The notes under the pieces are model-generated. The model made no database searches. It was not told the origin of the DNA and worked only from the letters and a program-made list of their open reading frames with translations. Shown here one piece after another: positions 56,402 to 64,000 of a stretch of DNA of 64,000 nt. The translations under genes and the position numbers were made by a program. Numbering within the stretch: position 1 is the stretch's first letter; every line of letters starts with the position of its first letter. This stretch comes from Ashinkailepas kermadecensis (taxonomy: Eukaryota; Arthropoda; Thecostraca; Neolepadidae), in contig JAOTOM010004799.1 of assembly GCA_034440615.1 (NCBI GenBank), positions 1 to 64,000 of the forward strand, in the 5' to 3' direction.

Positions 56402-56805
56402 CCAGCACCGACGCTGTAGTGCATAACCGCAGAACCCAACACCGAACACCGACGCTGTAGTGCATAACCGCAGAACCCAACACCGAACACCGACGCTGTA
56501 GTGCATAACCGCCGAACCCAACACCAAGCACCGACGATGTAGTGCATAACCGCAGAACCCAATACCAAGCAACGACGTTGTAGTGCATAGCCATAGAACC
56601 CAACACCAACACAGACGCTGTAGAGCACAGCCGTAGAACCCAACACCAATCACCGACGCTGCGGTGCATAACCGCAGAACCCAACACCGAACACCGACGC
56701 TGTAGTGCATAACCGCAGAACCCAACACCAAGCACCGACGCTGTGGTGTATAACAGTAGAACCCAATACTAAACACTGACGCTGTAGTGCATAACCATAG
56801 AAACG
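56402..56805. repeat. 41-bp minisatellite, about 10 copies
   Basis: Units contain ccgacgctgtagtgcataac and cgcagaacccaacacc, with small length variation. It abuts the preceding 42-bp array directly although the units are unrelated. Confidence 0.9.
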
Positions 56806-57189
56806 TCGAACCCAACATGGCTATCGAGTGCAATTGGTCCAAGTATGCCAGATAATACGCAAGATAATAAGCCACATAATACGCCAGATAATACGCCAGA
56901 TATTTTTGTACTTCATATGAACTTTTCTAACGTTATCTGATGCTGAATGCAGCTGTTCGGAAACGGCTAATCACATCTGCAAATAATGCAAATGGCCGCG
57001 ATGCATCTCAGCATCGCTTGGTGAGCGTGCAACATAGCCATACCTTCCACATCTATTCAAAATTATACGCATCTTGAGGAAATTATCCCCATGCCGTTAA
57101 ATACGTCATATGGCGCGAATCCAAGCGTTAAGTACGTCATATGGCGCGAGCTACACCCGAACGACCACTCCCTCCACAAGGTCTGTATA
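56806..57189. other. Unique AT-rich sequence, small repeats
   Basis: Contains about four cgccagataata-like words near 56850-56900 and a direct repeat of tacgtcatatggcgcga at about 57103 and 57132. No gene seen. Confidence 0.45.
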
Positions 57190-57552
57190 CATCATCTGAA
57201 CCAGAGCCCAGCAACTGAACCAGAGCCCACCGGTCGGGAAACACATCTGTCTACACACAGCACCTGAACCAGAGCCCACGGCCGGCAAACACATGTCTGT
57301 AAACAGCACCTGAACCAGAGCCCACCGGCCGGCAAACACATCTGTCTGAACACAGCACCTGAACCAGAGCCCGCGGCCGGCAAACACATCTGTCTGCACA
57401 CAGCACCTGAACCAGAGCCCACCGGACGGCAAAGACATCTGCCTGCACGCAGCACCTGCCGACAAGGACGGCAACCACATCTGCCTGCACGCAGCACCTG
57501 CCGACAAGGACGGCAACCACATCTGTCTGCACGCAGCACCTGCACCAGAGCC
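57190..57552. repeat. About 49-bp minisatellite, about 7 copies
   Basis: Units contain cagcacctgaaccagagccc and ggcaaacacatctgtctg. The last copies are shortened and share cctgccgacaaggacggcaa. Confidence 0.9.
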
Positions 57553-57849
57553 GACACGGACGCGTCCCCCATTTGAACTGGCGGCTCCGACTATCAGCCC
57601 CATCTGCGACATCATTGGCTCTGACATCTCAATCTAGAGGCAGTCCCGACGGGCCCATAGGCCACCGGGCCTAACGAAGCTAATGATAGCCCTGCGGCTC
57701 GGCGGCTATTGTGGCGGCGATAGCGAGCCGCCGCCCGGGGCGCCATTGTGGTGGCGGCTGTGGTCCCGCGTGTGGTAACGGAGAGACTCGTCTCACCGGC
57801 GCGAGCTCGCCACGCGCTCAACGGACCGCGGCAGATACGGTGGCGATGG
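57553..57849. other. GC-rich unique sequence, no gene seen
   Basis: CpG-rich between 57650 and 57849. No coding motif. Confidence 0.4.
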
Positions 57850-58210
57850 ACGGCCGCACCACAGCTCAGCTGAGCAGTTGGCACTCCCCCCTTCGCTGAA
57901 GAGACGGCCGCAGATAAGGCGACACAACAGACGGCCGTACCACAGCTCAGCTGAGCAGTAGGCACTCCCCCCTGAACAGACGGCCGCAGATAAGGCGGCA
58001 CAACAGACGGCTGTACCACAGCTCAGCTGAGCAGTAGGCACTCCCCCTCCACTGAACAGACGGCCGCAGATAAGGCGACACAACGGACGGCCGTACAACA
58101 GCTCAGCTGAGCAGTGGGCACTTCCCCCCCCTCCCTTTGTTGAACAGACGGCCGCAGATAAGGCGACACAACAGACGGCCGCACCACAGCTCAGCTGAGC
58201 AGTGGGCACC
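57850..58210. repeat. 74-86-bp tandem repeat with palindrome, about 4.5 copies
   Basis: Units contain gacggccgtaccacagctca, the perfect 12-bp palindrome gctcagctgagc, and cagacggccgcagataaggc. A c-run of variable length before tgaacagacg explains the varying unit length. Confidence 0.9.
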
Positions 58211-59739
58211 CCCACCCCCTCCCATCCTCCCGCGCCCTTCTGCCCGGACGACGAGGCGCCGGCCGATGCATGCTACTGATGCTGATACGATATGATACTG
58301 TCGTCAGCACACGCCGTCTCTCATGTCATACACGAGGAGACTAGTGCACCTCTTACTCGTTAATCTCTCATGTGTGATGCAGTGTCATGCTGAGATCTGC
58401 CCTGGAAACGAACCATCGATTTAAGTGTCTCAGCAACATAGAATTGTCACGATTGAGACACGGCTAATTTCATTGAGATCCTCGTCTGATTATTCGCTCG
58501 GAGCTCTCCACTGCACTGGTCAGTCACAGATCAGTTTAAAGTCACTAACATTCACCACTGATGGGCAGATTCGTGCCGACACTAACTGGACCGACACAAA
58601 ATTAGCTGGTCCGATTGAAATAAATTCACTGATATGATTGAGAATCTCACAGGTTGAATTGTGGCATCTATGCAATAATACTCTGCATGTTCATCGGGGG
58701 GCCATGCGTGACTACCACTGATGCAGGCCAAGCAGGTGACTGGGACCTCTTCACCCGTCCGACTAAGATCCCTCTGGGCTGACAGAGCCCCAGCGTCGGC
58801 TATTGGTCGTTGGAGGGAAGGCAAGCGGTCGTGCCTGGTGACTTATTACGCTGTCAAGCCAGGTAGACATTAGCCCACATGAGGTATCATGACACGAGGT
58901 TATTATCATGCCATACATCAACATCCTGAATCTGGGGACTACGAGTCGGCCGCTGTAAATCAAATATGATCTGCTGTGTAAGTACCGAAATGGGTTTGTC
59001 GAACCTGAAGTGGCCGTCCCAGGTGGAGTCTGAGAGTCCCTGAACCCTGAGGTGGCCGTCCCAGGTGGAGTCGAGAGTTCCTGCGAGGGATAGCGTCCAC
59101 GGATACAACACGCCACCAGTAATTTATAGTTCCGGTGTCAGAGCAGAGGTTAGAGCATTCATCGCGAGTGCATAAACATCAGCTCTATATACACAGCTTA
59201 CCGCATACACGGACATAGATGTGGTTTTGAAGACCAAGGGCTGTTCCGCTTTGTATTTTCGTGGTATCGCAGAAATAGCCCAAAGCTCGGTATATCGTGT
59301 TCACTAGAAGCCATTATTCATCTTCATGAAATGATGGACTGTTTGTGCCGATGATAATAGAAGGGGGCTGGACCATATTTTCACCCAGATGCCTTTTTAC
59401 GACATTCTGGAACCAAAATGTGCACAGCAAAGGCAAAGACTAACGCTCATTGTCTGCCAGTAATGGCAATAATTGGCAATTAACTCAACATCCTGATACA
59501 ACTGTAGCTTCTCATAGGCTCATAAGACATTATGTAGTCTAACAGAACAAACGTTTATAATTTTAGATCACGGTACCCTGGTAGCGAAGTACATTGCGTG
59601 CTACATTAAAACCCACCATTTTCAGCCGTTTCAACGCACAATGGGACAAAGGCTAGCTACTACTTCAATACCAATGACATGTTCCGATGGCAACATCCGT
59701 CACTCCGCTTGACAAACACGTGGTCAACTATTAGGGAGC
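58211..59739. other. Unique sequence, one small duplication
   Basis: Apart from a 41-bp duplication at about 59004-59085 (tggccgtcccaggtggagtc in both copies) I see no array, and no frame with a recognised motif. Confidence 0.4.
59004..59085. repeat. 41-bp tandem duplication
   Basis: Two copies sharing tggccgtcccaggtggagtc, followed by gagagt and cctg. Confidence 0.8.
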
Positions 59740-60122
59740 GAGCAGTCCCACAGTGACGTTCGACGCGTCCCACAGTCCCACAGTGACGCTGGACGCGTCC
59801 CACAGTCCCACAGTGATGCTCGACGCGTCCCACAGTCCCACAGTGACGTCCGACGCGTCCAACAGTCCCACAGTGACGCCCGACGCGTCCCACAGTCCCA
59901 CAGTGACGCTCGAAGCGTCCCACAGTCCCACAGTGACGCTGGACGCGTCCCACAGTCCCACAGTGATGCTCGACGCGTCCCACAGTCCCACAGTGACGTC
60001 CGACGCGTCCCACAGTCCCACAGTGACGCCCGACGCGTCCCACAGTCCCACAGTGACGCTCGAAGCGTCCCACAGTCCCACAGTGACTATCGAAGCGTCC
60101 AACAGTCCCACAGTGACTCTCG
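59740..60122. repeat. 30-bp minisatellite with 5-unit higher-order repeat, about 12.5 copies
   Basis: Units of gcgtcccacagtcccacagt then a variable tail. The tails run gacgctgga, gatgctcga, gacgtccga, gacgcccga, gacgctcgaa and then the same five again, a 150-bp higher-order unit seen twice. Each unit also holds a duplicated cccacagt. Confidence 0.92.
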
Positions 60123-60954
60123 CACCTGCCACGCGGTCGGTCCAGGCCCCATCAGTTTAGGTCATTCATCTGTTACACAGTGTTGTTTCCTACCGAAGCA
60201 GATGGACTGACGGCTACCCAGCTAAACGTTGTTCTGGAAGAGATGAATTTTATTTTTTTCCCCATGTAGTATACGATCAGTGGGCCCGATGTTGACTTAC
60301 AGAAGCTATGAGGGAATCAATCCTTCACGGCGAAGCCGCTTGTGCATTCGGCGCACAGTCAACTACTAGGTCAACGCATACACAACGAAGCCAGCTATAT
60401 TTAATTCTCATGCACCACCAAGCACCCCCCCCCCCGCCCCCAAGCCCGTACCACTGATGATTCGGCGGGGGAAGAGGCGAGGGTCCGACTGTGCCGTTCG
60501 GTTGGCAGCTTGCAACACCGCGTGTGCCCGCGATTGCAAACCACCGCCAACTCAAGCCCCGTGCGCAGGATGGACGGATCACTGGTTACATCGTCACGAG
60601 GCTGGCGAGAGGAGGACATGTGCAGCATCCTGCAGGGCATGCTGGACCGGCTGGTGCTGTGGGAACCATGGGTGCCACTTTGTAAAAGAGTTGGGGGGGG
60701 AGGCAATTTATGTTTTGATGACAATTTTCTCCGTAGAGAGGGCCATCGGCAGAAAAAAAACTATTTGAGCGGAGGAGCAATACACTCGAGCGTTCTGGAA
60801 GGGCGCATCCATGGGCTCATTAGATAAGCTTCGGCTTGATTGCGAGGGGGCAAATCAATGATTGGGCAGAAAATGAATGATTGGGGCCAGTTGCCACCCT
60901 TAGTGCATGCAAAATGACACCCCTGCTGAGAGCAGGATCTGCTGTGCCGTCCAC
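60123..60954. other. Unique sequence, no gene seen
   Basis: A c-run lies at about 60426-60445. Overlapping frames near 60457-60827 lack known motifs. Confidence 0.4.
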
Positions 60955-61155
60955 ACCGGCTGACGCTGCGGCTGCTACACTTTGACGGCCGGCTGACGCT
61001 GCGGCTGCTACACTTTGACGGCCGGCTGACGCTGCGGCTGCTGCACTTTGACGGCCGGCTGACGCTGCGGCTGCTACACTTTGACGGCCGGCTGACGCTG
61101 CGGCTGCTGCACTTTGACGGCCGGCTGACGCTGCGGCTGCTGCACTTTGACGGCG
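60955..61155. repeat. 33-bp minisatellite, 6 copies
   Basis: Near-identical ggctgacgctgcggctgcta then cactttgacggcc. A single a/g change (ctacac/ctgcac) is the main variation. Confidence 0.93.
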
Positions 61156-61861
61156 GGCCGCCACCTGAGATTAAGTGGCGCCACCGTCGCCGCCGATAGT
61201 GACGCACACACACGGGTTTATAAGCAGATCGGGAGCTACCGGCAGCGCGACCATCAAACATTGATGCACGCCCTTCAAGGACGATTATTTTCTGATCGGT
61301 GCTGGGATGAAATTTGGCCAGGAAGAAATTGCCTGGGAGGTTAGGCGGCGCCCTTGGATGCCGCGCACATCGCGTCAGCACCGAGCACGTGGCCACCGAC
61401 TCTGCTCGTCGCTGCTCCTACACGTGCTCGTCGCGAGCACTGAAGACTACTTGAACAAAGGGTTCCCGATGCGTGAGCAAAAAAGCGTTCAGCACGCCTT
61501 TGCGTTCAGGGTTCCCCCTCGCGGAGCATGCATTATCATCCTACATCAATATGCCGCCGACAAAGGACGGCCGCCGCTTCCGTCGAACCGCTGAAAATCA
61601 AGTGCTGTTGAGACTGATCTCGGCCGTGGGCCATAATGTCGACTCATTGTTCCCGCGGCGCTCCACAGAATCAAATCGGGTCCGCTTGATATTTGCAAAT
61701 TTATTGGGAGTGCCATATAATAATCATCGTCGCGCGTCGTAAATGAGCCCAGGAGACGCCTATTAAGCACCCCTGGCCGGCGGCGGCCAGCCGCGACGGG
61801 TTTATGGCAGTGATGGCACTGGTGCTGCACAACAGGGCGCATGGATCCAGTATCGCGCATA
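61156..61861. other. Unique sequence, conserved-element-like
   Basis: 61590-61760 mixes motifs such as gatatttgcaaattta and ccatataataatcat, reminiscent of developmental enhancers. No exon recognised. Confidence 0.3.
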
Positions 61862-62850
61862 CCTGACACCACTGATGGCTGTCACAGAGGATAACACTGA
61901 CGACCGTCACACAGGATACCACTGACGGCTGTCACAGAGGATAACACTGACGACCGTCACACAGGATACCACTGACGGCTGTCACAGAGGATAACACTGA
62001 CGACCGTCACACAGGATACCACTGACGACCGTCACACAGGATACTACTGACGACTGTCACGCAGAATACCACTGACGGCTGTCACACAGGATACCACTGA
62101 CGGCTGTCACACAGGATACCACTGACGACTGTCACACAGGATACCACTCACGACCGTCACACAGGATGCCACTGACGACTGTCACACAGGATACCACTGA
62201 CGACCGTCACACAGGATGCCACTGACGACCGTGACACAGGATACCACTGACGACTGTCACACAGGATAACTGACGATTGCCACACAGGATGCCACTGACG
62301 ACCGTCACACAGGATACCACTGACGACTGTCACACATGATACCACTGACGACCGTCACACAGGATACCACTGACGACTGTCACACATGATACCACTGACG
62401 ACCGTCACACAGGATACCACTGACGATCGCCACACAGGATACTACTGACGACAGTCACACAGGATACCACAGCCAGCCGCAACACTGGATACCACTGACG
62501 ACCGCCACACTGGATGCCACTGACAAAATTAACAGAGGGTACCACTGCCAGCCGCAACACTGGATACTACTGATGATCGATACAGAGGATACCACTGACG
62601 GCCGTTACGCAGCATACCACTGCCAGCCGCAACACTGGATACTACTGACGACCGCCACACTGGATACCACTGGATACGTTTGATGGCCATCACAATGGAT
62701 ACCACTGAATACCACCGATAGTTGGCACACTGGATGCTACACTGGGTACCACCAGGAGAGGTCGAACGAATTACCCCTGACAGCTGGCACAATGGGTGCT
62801 ACTACCAGCCGTTCTACTGGATGTCACTGCGCGCTGGCAGCCGGAACACT
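61862..62850. repeat. 25-bp minisatellite, about 30 copies, decaying 3'
   Basis: Units of accactgacgaccgtcaca then caggat. The first part (61870-62020) is organised as 50-bp dimers alternating ggctgtcacagaggataac and gaccgtcacacaggatacc. Copies become increasingly degenerate after about 62460. Confidence 0.93.
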
Positions 62851-63197
62851 GGCTACCACAGACAGCTACTTTTGTGTGCCACTGGTGCTCTTTACTGAGA
62901 AATCATTACGAGTGACATTCTTAAAGAGCGATCACTCCGTGTGAGCGATCACTCAGTGCGATTATTCCGGTCGAATTATAAGCCAACCACCACTCACGTA
63001 TACATAAAATAGTCCACATTGTTACAAATGGGTTAAATGTATGCGTAAGCGTGATGCGTATGCGTCACATCTATGCGTAAGCGTGAGGTGTTCGGAATTT
63101 GACAACAATGGAAGCAATAGATCCATGGCCTGAGACCAGCTCAGTGGGCACCTGTACCACCGATCTGGCGGCAGACAGAGCCGAGTTCCGAAGTCGA

Positions 63198-63199
<2 letters not shown>
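62851..63199. other. Unique sequence, no gene seen
   Basis: Contains short repeated words (gagcgatcactc near 62925-62955, gtatgcgtaagcgtga near 63040-63085). No gene. Confidence 0.45.

Positions 63200-63295
<96 letters not shown>
63200..63295. repeat. Compound microsatellite (ta)n-(tg)n
   Basis: About 60 bp of ta repeat followed by about 33 bp of tg repeat. Confidence 0.97.
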
Positions 63296-63309
63296 TGATC
63301 TGCGGCTGT

Positions 63310-63480
63310 AGCACGTGGGTAGAGCGTCTGCAGCAAGTCTGCAGCACATCTGTGGCACGCCTGCAGCCCGTCTGTGGCACGTCTGTAGAGCGTCTGCAAC
63401 ACTCGGTGGCACGTCTGCAGCACGTCTGTGGCACGTCTGCAGCACGTCTGCAGCACGTCTGTGGCTCGTCTGCAGCGCCT
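63310..63480. repeat. 11-bp minisatellite, about 14 copies
   Basis: Degenerate acgtctgcagc and acgtctgtggc units. Many copies contain a ctgcag site. Confidence 0.85.
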
Positions 63481-63809
63481 CGGCTGGCCGACCAGCTCCC
63501 GCCCGGCCGCCGACCGTGTCGCCCCATTCAACGGCGGCGGGCCGGCACAAATTGACAGTGACGTGGTCACGTGTCGTGCGGCCCTGTCGGCCGGCGCCCT
63601 GCAGCCGACACACCGCCTGCGGCCAGTCGGCGGCGGCGGCGGCGGCGGCGGCGGAGGCGCTGGCACGGCCGACCGCCGTCAGGGCTCGTCGGCTCGATGT
63701 AATCCGGATGTGAGATGAGCCTCACTAACACTGAACAGTACTGCGGTAAAGGCGCACAACGTCCAAACCGGATATTTCCGACACAAAGATAGATGTTGCA
63801 GATTGGAAC
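63481..63809. other. GC-rich block with ggc tract
   Basis: CpG-rich sequence with a ggc trinucleotide tract at about 63628-63655. No gene recognised. Confidence 0.4.
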
Positions 63810-64000
63810 ATTTAACCCTTGTCGGGCCGGGGAAGGGTGTGGCTCTCGTGAGTCCGCTCATATTTTCTAGGATAGGGACGAAAGAGTAGACGCAGAAACA
63901 GTACACTTTCAGTAGCTTCTTATTCATGCATCGGTTTTCCACATCTCATGTACATATTTCGTCATGGTGGTCAAAGGTCATGGACCTGGAATGGGTGAAA
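63810..64000 (+). repeat. Dispersed repeat, copy 2 (reaches window end)
   Basis: Matches the copy at 29639-29840: tttaacccttgtcgggccgg near the start and aaaggtcatggacctgga about 160 bp later, at the same order and spacing. The sequence in between is weakly similar. Confidence 0.45.

Overview
The window looks like a non-coding, repeat-rich stretch of a metazoan nuclear genome, most plausibly a marine or other invertebrate. The signs are intron-like splice signals inside a mobile-element gene, RNase H-bearing LINE and Penelope-like retroelements, long CA/TA/CTAT microsatellites, and no compact operon-like genes. There is no rRNA, no convincing tRNA, no CRISPR array and no cellular gene that I can name. 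I cannot fix the species.

The dominant content is tandem repeats. By hand tally, more than forty different mini- and microsatellite arrays cover about 23 of the 64 kb. Almost every array has its own unit (5 to 90 bp) and is not repeated elsewhere in the window. The largest are a 40-bp array (about 43.57-47.34 kb, about 94 copies), a 26-bp array (49.57-51.84 kb), an 18-bp array (5.52-7.32 kb), a 34-bp array (7.37-8.92 kb), a 75-bp array (26.2-27.8 kb) and an almost pure CTGTCG hexamer tract (9.92-10.65 kb). Nearly all very long open frames (813, 636, 624, 516 and 443 codons) are these arrays read through, not genes.

Mobile-element remnants sit in the array-poor, AT-richer parts. At 23.39-25.03 kb lies a 5'-truncated Penelope-like element on the minus strand, with reverse transcriptase motifs, a C-terminal GIY-YIG endonuclease, and inverted terminal copies carrying a hammerhead-like core. 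At 34.6-40.3 kb lies a decayed non-LTR retrotransposon of the RNase H-bearing I-type group. It is split by a nested 3.7-kb DNA transposon (36067-39769) with terminal inverted repeats of about 530 bp and a 4-bp target duplication ACCT. The DNA transposon carries an intron-containing, twice-frameshifted minus-strand gene of a distinctive transposase-like family (N-terminal CC..H..C-x2-C module, then DFSDNF, SDGCAAQY, FFATSHGK and CDGIGG blocks). This nested element is the most interesting object in the window. A short hAT-like MITE (19494-19670) and a dispersed repeat seen twice (29.64-29.84 kb and 63.81-64.0 kb) complete the set.

Between arrays are GC-rich, CpG-rich blocks (about 1.0-1.55, 2.3-2.56, 11.2-11.48, 13.5-14.0, 53.9-54.4, 57.65-57.85, 63.5-63.7 kb) next to conserved-looking non-coding sequence with developmental factor motifs. 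Two minus-strand segments at 41.5-42.3 kb have splice-site-like borders and protein-like frames and are the best candidates for cellular exons, though they could also be mobile-element sequence. Overall, the window is best read as intergenic or intronic DNA with possible enhancers, old transposons and exceptionally many locally born minisatellites.
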